DNA of 64,000 nucleotides. Source: JAFEDN01 sp963844565. Lineage in GTDB: Bacteria; Pseudomonadota; Gammaproteobacteria; Coxiellales; Coxiellaceae. How positions within the stretch are numbered: the stretch's first letter is position 1; the number at the start of each line of letters is the position of its first letter. A program made the position numbers and the translations under genes. Below the pieces are notes generated by a model, which had not been told where the DNA came from, did no database searches, and saw only the letters and a program-made list of their open reading frames with translations. Location: the NCBI GenBank assembly GCA_963844565.1, contig CAWJON010000002.1, positions 2,046,001 to 2,110,000 on the forward strand, read 5' to 3'. Below are positions 55,393 through 64,000 of the stretch, in pieces.

Positions 55393-57819
55393 ATGCAACG
55401 TTTTGTATGTGTCCATGGGCATTTTTATCAGCCACCAAGAGAAAATCCTTGGTTAGAGACTGTTGAGCAACAAGATTCAGCTTACCCCTATCATGACTGG
55501 AACGAGCGCATCACCGAAGAGTGCTACAGCCCCAACGCTGCCTCAAGGATCATGGACAAAGAAAATCGTATTGCAAAAATCGTCAACAATTATGAAAAAA
55601 TAAGTTTTAATTTTGGGCCAACTTTATTATCGTGGTTAGAAATAAATTCTAAAGAGGTTTACCAGGCTATATTGGATGCCGACAGGGAAAGCCAACGATT
55701 ATTTGGGGGTTTTGGCAATGCAATGGCGCAAGCATACAATCATATGATCTTGCCGCTTTCAAATAGTCGAGATAAATTTACGCAAATTCTCTGGGGAATA
55801 AAAGATTTTGAATTTCGTTTCAAACGTAAATCGTTAGGGATGTGGCTACCGGAAACTGCGGTAGATATAGAATCACTTAGCATAATGGCAGAATTAGGCA
55901 TTACTTTTACCATTTTAGCTCAACATCAAGCTAAAAGATGTCGTCGACTGGAGGGTAGTGGTCAATGGCATGAGATAACGGGTGGGGAGATATCACCGAC
56001 AATGCCCTATCTGCAGCAATTACCTAATGGTAAAAAAATAGTGATTTTCTTTTATGATGGCCCTGTTTCGCAAGCTGCGGCCTTCCAAGATTTGCTCGAT
56101 AGCGGAGAAATTTTTTCCGAAAGATTGTTAAAGATTTTCTCGGACAAGAATAATCGTGCGCAACTTGCCAATATTTCCACGGACGGGGAAACTTACGGCC
56201 ATCATCATCGTTTTGGGGACATGGCACTAGCTTACGCTCTGCAGCGTATAGAAAATGATAAAATGGCAACCCTTACCAATTACAGTCAATTTTTAAATAA
56301 TTTCCCACCAACTCATGAAGTCGAAATTCATGATAATTCGTCTTGGAGCTGTGCTCATGGCATTGAACGCTGGAAAAATGCCTGTGGTTGTTGCATAGGA
56401 TCAAACGCAGAGTGGAACCAAAATTGGCGCGCTCCCTTACGTGATGCTCTAGATTGGCTACGAGATACAATCATCCCTCATGTTGAAAACAAAGGCAAAG
56501 AATTATTTAAAGACATTTGGGCCGCCAGAAATGATTATCTCCAGGTGATTCTCGACCGTTCCCCTAAATCTGTCGATAATTTTTTGGATCAGCATGCTTG
56601 CAAAGATTTAAATGAATGGGAACGACAAAATGCACTTAAATTAATGGAATTACAACGCAACGCCATGTTGATGTATACCAGTTGCGGATGGTTTTTTGAT
56701 GAATTATCTGGCATTGAAACGACACAAATCATTAGTTACGCAGCTCGAGTAATTCAATTGGCAGAAAACTTATTTTCGCAACCATTCGAAGGAATGTTCT
56801 TAGAAAAATTGTCTTATGCGAAAAGTAATTTAAAAGAATTCATAGATGGAAATTATATTTATCAGCACTATATAAAACCCAGCATCGTTGATTGGCCAAG
56901 AATCGGCGCTTATTATGCTATAAGTTCCTTGTTTGAAGCATATCCGCATAATGCACAAATATTCAGTTACAAAATTGACAGTGTAACAAAAAGAATTTCA
57001 TCGGGATATACAAAATTAGTTGCCGGGCAAGGGCATTTTCAATCAACTATTACCCATGAAACAATCGAATTAGCTTTTGCTGCAGTGCATTTTGGCGACC
57101 AGAATCTTGCTTGCGCCATTAAACCTCTAAAAGATGATTCGGAATTTCTTAAGATATTAGACGATATTACCCAAGAATTTGATTTAGAAGACTTTTTGGG
57201 CATGAATCAATTAATTAATCAATACTTCGGCCCTTTTACTTTTTCTATCAATTCATTATTTAAAGACAAACAACAATGGGTGTTACACAAAGTACTTAGC
57301 CATTTATTAAGAGAAATTGAATTGAATTACCAACAAAATTATAGACATCATGCTTCTCTTATCCGTTACATTAATGAATTAGGGATACCCGTACCTGCAC
57401 CGCTAAAAGCCACTGCAGAATATGCTTTAATTACTGAATTAAAGGGCGAGCTTTCCAAAGAAAAATACAAAATAAAACATATTAGTAAATTATTATCTGA
57501 GATAGAACGGTTACACATTGCTTTAAATGAAGTTGAAATCGGCTTCGTGGTCAGAAAATCTTTGGAAGCCATGATTAAACAACTTTCAACCGACTACGAA
57601 TCAATTCAAAAATTTGAAAACCTTATCCACACGATAGAATTAGTTAAAAGATTACCATTTAAAATTAATTTTTATCATACTCAAAATGAATTTTATGCCA
57701 TGCGTGAAAAAATCTATCCAGGCATGAAAAATCTAGCGACGGAGGGAGATCCAAAAGCCAAAGAATGGGTACAGTACTTTTCATTATTGGGTAACCAGTT
57801 AGAAGTGTATGTCCCGTAA
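55393..57819 (+). CDS. GH57 / DUF3536-domain alpha-glucan-active protein
   Basis: 808 residues. Starts MQRFVCVHGHFYQPPRENPW, the GH57 signature; GMWLPETAVDIESL holds the probable nucleophile Glu and STDGETYGHHHRFGD the acid/base Asp. The C-terminal ~450 residues correspond to DUF3536, which is found in a GH57 subgroup whose activity is not firmly known. Its place between glgB and treY argues for work on the same alpha-glucan, as an amylase, debranching or transferring enzyme. It overlaps treY by 11 bases. Confidence 0.9.
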   Translation: MQRFVCVHGHFYQPPRENPWLETVEQQDSAYPYHDWNERITEECYSPNAASRIMDKENRIAKIVNNYEKISFNFGPTLLSWLEINSKEVYQAILDADRESQRLFGGFGNAMAQAYNHMILPLSNSRDKFTQILWGIKDFEFRFKRKSLGMWLPETAVDIESLSIMAELGITFTILAQHQAKRCRRLEGSGQWHEITGGEISPTMPYLQQLPNGKKIVIFFYDGPVSQAAAFQDLLDSGEIFSERLLKIFSDKNNRAQLANISTDGETYGHHHRFGDMALAYALQRIENDKMATLTNYSQFLNNFPPTHEVEIHDNSSWSCAHGIERWKNACGCCIGSNAEWNQNWRAPLRDALDWLRDTIIPHVENKGKELFKDIWAARNDYLQVILDRSPKSVDNFLDQHACKDLNEWERQNALKLMELQRNAMLMYTSCGWFFDELSGIETTQIISYAARVIQLAENLFSQPFEGMFLEKLSYAKSNLKEFIDGNYIYQHYIKPSIVDWPRIGAYYAISSLFEAYPHNAQIFSYKIDSVTKRISSGYTKLVAGQGHFQSTITHETIELAFAAVHFGDQNLACAIKPLKDDSEFLKILDDITQEFDLEDFLGMNQLINQYFGPFTFSINSLFKDKQQWVLHKVLSHLLREIELNYQQNYRHHASLIRYINELGIPVPAPLKATAEYALITELKGELSKEKYKIKHISKLLSEIERLHIALNEVEIGFVVRKSLEAMIKQLSTDYESIQKFENLIHTIELVKRLPFKINFYHTQNEFYAMREKIYPGMKNLATEGDPKAKEWVQYFSLLGNQLEVYVP

Positions 57820-60202
57820 AAACATTCTACATGTGCCCACCAGCACATATCGGCTTCAATTCAATCATACCTTTAAGTTTAGCCATGCGAATCGATTAAC
57901 ATCTTATTTTAAGGCGTTGGGAATTTCAGATCTTTATGCCTCTCCATTGACTCTAGCCAAATCTGGGAGTATGCATGGTTATGACGTCACCAATTCAAAT
58001 CAACTCAATAGAGAGATTGGTTCTTTAAAAAAATTTAAGCAACTTTGTCGTTCATTACATAACAATAATTTATCGATATTATTAGATATCGTACCCAATC
58101 ATATGTCGGCTTCGAAAGAAAATCCGTGGTGGAACGATATTCTAAAAAATGGAAAAAAATCAAATTTTTCAAATTATTTTGATATTGATTGGAGTGAACA
58201 TAAACACTTAAGTTATCGACGATTTTTTGACATTAATGAATTGGCGTGCTTACGGATGGAAAACATCACTGTTTTTAATGACTTTCATCGACTCGTTATT
58301 AGACTAATTAAATCTAATTGCATCATGGGATTACGAATTGATCATATCGATGGATTATTTGACCCAGTTAAATACTTAAATAGAATCAATCGTTGCATAC
58401 ATACCATTAAAAATAAATATCCATATCTTATCGTTGAAAAAATTCTTGCTTTGGATGAAGACATACCGATCGATTGGCCAGTGATGGGAACAACCGGATA
58501 TGACTTTTTAAATCGTCTCAATGCTATATTTGTCCATCCTCTTGGACATAAACTTCTCCAACATCATTATGAGAAAAATTCTAAAAACGACGATTCTTGG
58601 CAGGAATTAAGTTATTTAGATAAAAAATATGTCATCCAACATCTTTTTTTTAATGAAACCACACATCTCGCTCAACTTTTATTACAGATGAAAATTTTTA
58701 AATTCCTTCAATATGACAGAGCCGATGTGACTCAAGCTATTGCAGAACTGACCGCGAATTTGCCGATTTATAGAACCTATATCGATAAGCCAGACATAGA
58801 AATTCAGGATAAAAAATATTTAAAAATTTCCTTCAAAAAAACTTTAAAAAATGCTGAAAATTTAAAACAAAAAATGATTATTACGGAAATAGAAAAAAAT
58901 ATTTTTCATCTTAAAAAACTTCCTAAAAAAATTAGGACGGCATGGATAAGCTGGGTAAAACACTGGCAGCAATATACTGGCCCAATCATGGCAAAAGGAT
59001 TTGAAGACACCACTTGTTACCAATACAATCCTTTGATTTCCTTAAACGAAGTGGGAAGCAGCCCATCAATTGTCGATTATCTAGGCAATAACCTGGATTT
59101 TCATACGTTCTTAAGCAAACGTCAATTGCAGTTTCCATATACGCTCAATTGCTCTTCAACTCATGATACCAAAAGAAGTGAAGATGTTAGAGCTCGAATT
59201 AATGTTCTTACAGAATTCCCTAACGAATGGCTAAGTTTAGTGCGCCGTTGGCGACGTCAAACACGAGCATTGAAAATAAAAGTAGGCGACGCTTCAGTCC
59301 CGGAACCAAATTTAGAAATTTTTATTTATCAAACCTTGCTGGGAGTATGGCCGCTGCAAAAAAAAATTAAAAACCACGGGTCGTTTGTCAATCGCCTTAA
59401 AAATATATTTGTAAAAGTTGCTCGAGAAAATAAAGCTTATACTTCTTGGCAGCAGCCCAATGAAGCATATGAACAAGGGCTTTCACTTTATATTCATAAT
59501 CTTTTAGATAATAAAAATAAAAGACTGTTTCTATCCGAGTTTCTTAATTTTCAAAAAAAAATTGCTTTTTATGGTATGATTAACTCTTTAAGCCAGTTAC
59601 TGATTAAACTCACAGCGCCTGGAATTCCTGATATTTATCAAGGCTGTGAAGAATGGAATTTTACTTTAGTAGATCCAGACAATCGCTCTTCTATTAATTT
59701 TGCTAAAATCAAACATAAACTTCAAACGTTACAAAATCATAAAAATAAAAATTTTATCACTTTTTTATCCCGAATGCTTCGGTTTTGGCCCAACGGACAT
59801 ATTAAAATTTATACAACAGAGTGTGCGCTTAACTTTAGACGACAACACCATCAATTATTTACCCATGGTTGTTACATTCCTTTAACTGTGCATGGATCCA
59901 AACGAAAATGTGTCTTCAGCTACGCGCGAGTTTTCGAAAATCAATTCGCGATTATTATTGTGTTAAAGTATGCCTCAAAACTGACAAACAGACTTAAATT
60001 ACCTCTAAAAATGGTAAATTGGGGATCAACTTTTATTAAATTGCCTAAAAATTTTCCAATCTCGTTTTTAAATATATTCACTCAGCAGGATCATTTAGTA
60101 GAATTCAGGAAAGATGCTATGCTTATTACACTAAGGGATATTTTTAATCAATTTCCGGTTGCGTTATTTTTCAATGATGAAAGGAATGATAAAAATTTAT
60201 GA
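57809..60202 (+). CDS. treY: Malto-oligosyltrehalose synthase
   Basis: 797 residues. PTSTYRLQFNHTFKFSHANRL and LGISDLYASPL at the start, LLDIVPNHMS, GLRIDHIDGLFDP (nucleophile), VEKILALDEDIPIDWPVMGTTGYDFLN and PGIPDIYQGCEEWNF are TreY motifs. It converts the reducing end of an alpha-1,4-glucan to trehalose linkage. The partner TreZ is not in the window, so either it lies elsewhere or another enzyme releases trehalose. Confidence 0.95.
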   Translation: MSRKNILHVPTSTYRLQFNHTFKFSHANRLTSYFKALGISDLYASPLTLAKSGSMHGYDVTNSNQLNREIGSLKKFKQLCRSLHNNNLSILLDIVPNHMSASKENPWWNDILKNGKKSNFSNYFDIDWSEHKHLSYRRFFDINELACLRMENITVFNDFHRLVIRLIKSNCIMGLRIDHIDGLFDPVKYLNRINRCIHTIKNKYPYLIVEKILALDEDIPIDWPVMGTTGYDFLNRLNAIFVHPLGHKLLQHHYEKNSKNDDSWQELSYLDKKYVIQHLFFNETTHLAQLLLQMKIFKFLQYDRADVTQAIAELTANLPIYRTYIDKPDIEIQDKKYLKISFKKTLKNAENLKQKMIITEIEKNIFHLKKLPKKIRTAWISWVKHWQQYTGPIMAKGFEDTTCYQYNPLISLNEVGSSPSIVDYLGNNLDFHTFLSKRQLQFPYTLNCSSTHDTKRSEDVRARINVLTEFPNEWLSLVRRWRRQTRALKIKVGDASVPEPNLEIFIYQTLLGVWPLQKKIKNHGSFVNRLKNIFVKVARENKAYTSWQQPNEAYEQGLSLYIHNLLDNKNKRLFLSEFLNFQKKIAFYGMINSLSQLLIKLTAPGIPDIYQGCEEWNFTLVDPDNRSSINFAKIKHKLQTLQNHKNKNFITFLSRMLRFWPNGHIKIYTTECALNFRRQHHQLFTHGCYIPLTVHGSKRKCVFSYARVFENQFAIIIVLKYASKLTNRLKLPLKMVNWGSTFIKLPKNFPISFLNIFTQQDHLVEFRKDAMLITLRDIFNQFPVALFFNDERNDKNL

Positions 60203-62199
60203 AGGAAAATAATCCCATTGCAGGGACCAAACGGATTGTAATTGAAAACGTATGGCCTGAAATTGATGGTGGACGTTTCGCAATAAAACGTTGCGTACAA
60301 GACCTAGTCTCCGTTGAGGCAAATATTTTTGGTGATGGGCACGATTACGTTAGCGCCATATTAAAGTATCGTCCCAAAAACACAACTATCTGGCAATCCA
60401 CACCTTTTCACTTACTAGGGAATGATCGCTGGCAAGCGAAATTCACTCTAAAACAGATAGGCCAGTATGAATACACTATCCAAGCATGGATCAACCATTT
60501 TATAACTTGGAGACACAACATAGAGCGCTGGCTATCCACCAATCAAGATATCTCCGTTGAGCTACAATTGGGCATTCAACTCATTGAACACACAAAATCA
60601 ATTGCCGAAGCGACAGATGCTGAAAAATTAGGTTATTTTAGCGAAAAAATTAAAACTTCGGCTTCACAAGCCGATGTATTGCAATATGTGTTTAGTCCTG
60701 AATTGTTAAGTCTGATGAATCGCTATATCGACGCTGATTCTGCAGTGGATTATTCTAAAATTTTATCTATTTGGGTAGATCGTGAAAAAGCACGATTCAG
60801 TAGTTGGTATGAATTATTTCCTCGTTCGCTGGGGAAATCCCCTCATGAACATGGCACTTTAATCGATTTAATTCATCATTTGCCTTATATTCATAAGCTA
60901 GGATTTGATGTGGTTTATCTTCCTCCTATCCATCCGATTGGAAAAAGCTATCGAAAGGGAAAAAACAATAATCCCCAAGCTAACCCTGAAGAGCCCGGAA
61001 GTCCTTGGGGCATCGGTTCAGCAGAAGGTGGACACAAAGCAATTCATCCACAACTTGGAACTATCGAAGATTTTGATCTGCTAATTACACAGTTGAAAGC
61101 TTTCAACATGGAAATTGCATTGGATTTTGCTATTCAATGTACCCCCGATCACCCGTATGTTCAAGCACATGCTGACTGGTTTAAAAAACGTCCTGATGGC
61201 AGTATTCAATATGCAGAAAATCCACCAAAAAAATATCAAGATATTTATCCGGTTTATTTTCAAAATAATGATTGGCAAAGCTTATGGCAAGAATTAAAGA
61301 GTATTTTAATTTTTTGGATTAATCATGGCGTAAAAATTTTTCGCGTGGATAACCCTCACACCAAAGCTTTTGTTTTTTGGGAATGGGTAATTAAAGAAAT
61401 TAAGCAAGAACACCCTGACATTATTTTTCTTTCTGAAGCTTTCACCAAACCCAGTGTGATGTATTATTTAGCTAAACTTGGATTTTCGCAATCTTATACT
61501 TACTTTACTTGGCGCAATAGTAAACCAGAACTCATAAACTATTTCACTGAATTAACTAAAAGCCCCGTTTCAGAATTTTTTCGTCCCAATGCGTGGCCAA
61601 ATACACCCGATATTCTCCATGAGTATCTACAAAACACCGGCAAGGCTGGCTTTATCATTCGCCTAGTATTAGCAGCAACGCTCTCGAGCAATTATGGAAT
61701 TTATGGGCCTGCTTACGAATTGCTGGTAAATCAGTCACGTGAAGAAAACAGCGAAGAGTATCTCCATTCTGAAAAATATGAGATTAAACAGTGGGACATT
61801 AACGATCCACAAAGTATTCAAGCCCTTATTACACGAGTTAACCTTATTCGCAATGAGAATCCTGCATTGCATAGAAACGACACCCTAGAATTTCACTCCA
61901 TTGATAATGAGAAATTAATTTGTTATACTAAACATTCTCTATCAGGCAATAATCTTTTATTGATTGTTGTCAATTTAGACTCAAATTACACGGAATCGGG
62001 TTGGTTAACGCTACCAATAGAAAAATATGGTATTCAGCATCAAGAAAGCTTTCCCGTACACGATTTATTAAATAATGAACATTATATTTGGCAAGGGGAG
62101 CGTAATTTTATTAAACTTGATCCTCATCATTCACCCGCTCACATTTTTTTAATCCAAACTCGAATTCATCATGAACAAGATTATGAAGGTTATTCTTAG
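60199..62199 (+). CDS. glgE: Maltosyltransferase GlgE (maltose-1-phosphate dependent)
   Basis: 666 residues. N-terminal domain N/S with IVIENVWPEIDGGRFAIKR, the GH13_3 domain with VYLPPIHPIGKSYRKG, GSPWGIGSAEGGH, KIFRVDNPHTKAF (nucleophile Asp) and IFLSEAFTKP (Glu), and a C-terminal beta domain. It extends alpha-1,4-glucan by maltosyl units from maltose-1-phosphate. Together with TreS-Mak and GlgB in the operon this is a complete GlgE pathway. Last gene before the R1 repeat. Confidence 0.96.
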   Translation: MKENNPIAGTKRIVIENVWPEIDGGRFAIKRCVQDLVSVEANIFGDGHDYVSAILKYRPKNTTIWQSTPFHLLGNDRWQAKFTLKQIGQYEYTIQAWINHFITWRHNIERWLSTNQDISVELQLGIQLIEHTKSIAEATDAEKLGYFSEKIKTSASQADVLQYVFSPELLSLMNRYIDADSAVDYSKILSIWVDREKARFSSWYELFPRSLGKSPHEHGTLIDLIHHLPYIHKLGFDVVYLPPIHPIGKSYRKGKNNNPQANPEEPGSPWGIGSAEGGHKAIHPQLGTIEDFDLLITQLKAFNMEIALDFAIQCTPDHPYVQAHADWFKKRPDGSIQYAENPPKKYQDIYPVYFQNNDWQSLWQELKSILIFWINHGVKIFRVDNPHTKAFVFWEWVIKEIKQEHPDIIFLSEAFTKPSVMYYLAKLGFSQSYTYFTWRNSKPELINYFTELTKSPVSEFFRPNAWPNTPDILHEYLQNTGKAGFIIRLVLAATLSSNYGIYGPAYELLVNQSREENSEEYLHSEKYEIKQWDINDPQSIQALITRVNLIRNENPALHRNDTLEFHSIDNEKLICYTKHSLSGNNLLLIVVNLDSNYTESGWLTLPIEKYGIQHQESFPVHDLLNNEHYIWQGERNFIKLDPHHSPAHIFLIQTRIHHEQDYEGYS

Positions 62200-62205
62200 A
62201 AGTAT

Positions 62206-62369
62206 AAAATACCCCGAGCTGACGCCTCGGGGTATTTTCTCTGTTTTATTTCGCTCCGCGCGAACAAAGTTCGCTCGGGCGACCAAAGGAGAGAATTCGC
62301 ATTCTCCCCTTTGGAAACCCCATTGCGTGGGGTTACGGGCTTACGCCCGCAGTTTGCAGGATATTTATT
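62206..62369 (+). repeat. Structured repeat R1, copy before otsA
   Basis: About 160 bases, homologous to 39542-39701. First hairpin CCCCGAG/CTCGGGG followed by TATTTT could end the glgE transcript. Then GCGAAC/GTTCGC, GGAGAGAAT..ATTCTCC within CCAAAGG/CCTTTGG, and CGGGC/GCCCG, with GCAGGATAT before the otsA ATG. Stem changes relative to the other copy are compensated. Confidence 0.8.
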
Positions 62370-64000
62370 ATGGAAAACAAAATTGGCCGACTCATCATAG
62401 TTTCTAACCGACTACCGGTAACTATTCAAAAAATCGATGATAAAATTACTCTGCAAAAAAGTGTAGGGGGATTAGTAGCTGGATTCGGGGAAATTTATCA
62501 GCAACCCAGTACGCTATGGTTAGGGCATTGTGGTATTTTTAGTAAAAACCCCGCCTATCCTGAAATTAAAAGAAAATTAGCCGATGATCATTTGATTGCA
62601 GTAGATTTATCCGAAAAAATTTACAAGCTCTATTATAATGGAGTTTGTAATAAACTTATTTGGCCATTATTTCATTATTTTCCAGAAAATATACATATTG
62701 TCCCAAAAGAAACCGACGCCTATATAGAGGTTAATGAGCTATTTTGCAAAACCATCAGTGAAATTATTCAACCCAACGACAAAGTGTGGGTTCAAGATTA
62801 TCAGCTTATGCTCCTGCCCAATTTGCTGAGAAAAGCTCATCCTAATCTATCAATTGCTTATTTTCATCATATTCCCTTTCCATCTTCGGAAATTTTTAAA
62901 ATTATTCAACCTCGAATTAATATTTTAGAAGGATTATTAGGCGCTGATGTTATTGGGTTTCATACTTTTAATTATGTACGACATTTTTTTACTAGCGTAA
63001 ATCGCATACTAGGATGTCCGAACCACTTAGACGAGATTAATTTTGAAAATCGAAGAGTCAAAGTTGTTGTTTGTCCGTTAGGCGTAGACGTTAATATGAT
63101 TGGAGAGTGCGTCAACAGTGAATCTAAAAAAGTAAAGAGCCTGATGAAAAAAATTGGCAATCATATTGTATTTTTAGGAATAGACCGCCTAGATTATACC
63201 AAGGGAATTCCGGAAAGATTAGAAGCATTTCGTCATTTTTTAAAAAAATATCCGCAATATATTGGGAAAATTATTTTCATACAAATCTGCGTACCGACTC
63301 GAACGGAAATTGCGAGCTATCGTAAATTGCGCGTCCAGGTTGAACGCTTAGTTGGACAAATTAACGGTGAATTTGGCGATACGGAATATGCCCCGATACA
63401 ATATTTATATCGATCATTCACCCGCGATGAAATTATTGCTTTTTACAAAATTGCTAACGTGGCTATTGTTACCCCTCTGCGAGATGGGCTTAATTTAGTC
63501 TGTAAGGAGTATGTCGCGGCACAATCTAATGACGATGGCGTATTAGTCCTAAGCGAAATGGCTGGCGCCGCAGCTGAAATGGGTGAAGCATTATTGGTTA
63601 ATCCTTATGATACTGAAGCTTTTGCCGAAGTTTTAAATCAAGCGTTGAACATGGACCCATTGGAAAGGAAAACCAGAATGCACAAATTAAGGGAGCGTAT
63701 TATACATTATAATAATGTCGATTGGATGAATGACTTCATAAATCATTGGGATGGAGCGACAAAACGCGCGCATTCTCAATCTTCTTTATTGCAGACTTTT
63801 CTACAAGACCAATTGTTAGCAGCGATAAAAAAATCCAATCGATGTTTTATATTTTTGAGCAATGAAAATGAACTTGAGCAATTGTTCTCAGCCAATTCCG
63901 AATTATCACATTGTTTAGTAAATAATTATTCAAAAAATAAATTTGAGATAACCTTAGTTAGCAGTCAGACCAAAGAATGGTGTAACGAGCATTTTGGAAA
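62370..64000 (+). CDS. otsA: Trehalose-6-phosphate synthase with C-terminal extension (partial, runs off the window)
   Basis: At least 543 residues, ATG 62370 with AGGA supplied by the repeat. GT20 domain: SVGGLVAGFG, VWVQDYQLMLLP, YFHHIPFPSSEIF, GIDRLDYTKGIPERLEAF, VTPLRDGLNLVCKEYVAAQ and SEMAGAAAEMG. It makes trehalose-6-phosphate from UDP-glucose and glucose-6-phosphate. From ~residue 490 the sequence continues past the usual ~470-residue end. RCFIFLSNENELEQL and FEITLVSSQTKEW have the position of HAD phosphatase motifs in synthase-phosphatase fusions, but the DxD motif is replaced by SNENE. The end is outside the window. Confidence 0.92.
   Translation, partial: MENKIGRLIIVSNRLPVTIQKIDDKITLQKSVGGLVAGFGEIYQQPSTLWLGHCGIFSKNPAYPEIKRKLADDHLIAVDLSEKIYKLYYNGVCNKLIWPLFHYFPENIHIVPKETDAYIEVNELFCKTISEIIQPNDKVWVQDYQLMLLPNLLRKAHPNLSIAYFHHIPFPSSEIFKIIQPRINILEGLLGADVIGFHTFNYVRHFFTSVNRILGCPNHLDEINFENRRVKVVVCPLGVDVNMIGECVNSESKKVKSLMKKIGNHIVFLGIDRLDYTKGIPERLEAFRHFLKKYPQYIGKIIFIQICVPTRTEIASYRKLRVQVERLVGQINGEFGDTEYAPIQYLYRSFTRDEIIAFYKIANVAIVTPLRDGLNLVCKEYVAAQSNDDGVLVLSEMAGAAAEMGEALLVNPYDTEAFAEVLNQALNMDPLERKTRMHKLRERIIHYNNVDWMNDFINHWDGATKRAHSQSSLLQTFLQDQLLAAIKKSNRCFIFLSNENELEQLFSANSELSHCLVNNYSKNKFEITLVSSQTKEWCNEHFG

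Noticed and set aside
62171..62407. 78-codon ORF across the repeat before otsA
   Set aside because: It is a read-through of repeat R1 and overlaps the otsA start in another frame; the matching frame at 39502-39777 (minus) arises the same way.

Overview
The window looks like chromosome of an AT-rich gammaproteobacterium of the order Legionellales, probably a Coxiella-like, host-associated lineage. The support is the sdhCDAB-sucABCD block, the lepA-lepB-rnc-era-recO-pdxJ block, a short metG next to a lone RnfB-type ferredoxin, an LbtU-type outer-membrane porin, and an ankyrin protein whose layout matches the Legionella core Dot/Icm effector AnkH. The taxonomic call is an inference from gene content; there is no rRNA here.

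Layout. 1-1.9 kb: the edge of a probable genomic island, with a tyrosine recombinase next to the 3' end of tRNA-Lys(CUU). 2-5.6 kb: host-interaction candidates (AnkH-like protein, a lysine-less lipoyl-like protein, a secreted sphingomyelinase-like phosphoesterase). 5.6-15 kb: a continuous TCA-cycle operon on the minus strand (sdhC, D, A, B, sucA, B, C, D). 15-15.8 kb: lpxH. 15.8-20.3 kb: a decaying accessory block on the minus strand with a P-loop protein, pieces of a dynein-like AAA+ ATPase and a transglutaminase-like protein. 20.3-25.9 kb: the pdxJ/recO/era/rnc/lepB/lepA housekeeping operon, in which rnc carries a frameshift in a run of eight A. 26-48 kb: mostly housekeeping genes (coaX, dcd, mrp, metG, nth, pyrC, rnt, sodB, dapB, tsaB, pabB, uup), transporters, and many small palindromic intergenic repeats. 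48-64 kb: an alpha-glucan/trehalose locus.

The last region is the most coherent system. It holds treS-maltokinase fusion, malQ, glgB, a GH57/DUF3536 protein, treY and glgE in one tightly overlapping operon, followed after a structured repeat by otsA with a C-terminal extension. Together they can convert trehalose to maltose, phosphorylate it, polymerise maltose-1-phosphate into a branched alpha-glucan, and process that glucan toward trehalose. No glgA, glgC, glgP or treZ lies in the window, so this is a GlgE-type route as far as can be seen.

At least four families of palindromic non-coding repeats occupy the intergenic spaces. One ~160 bp family sits directly before the start codons of both pabB and otsA, supplies their ribosome-binding site, and shows compensatory base changes in its hairpins.
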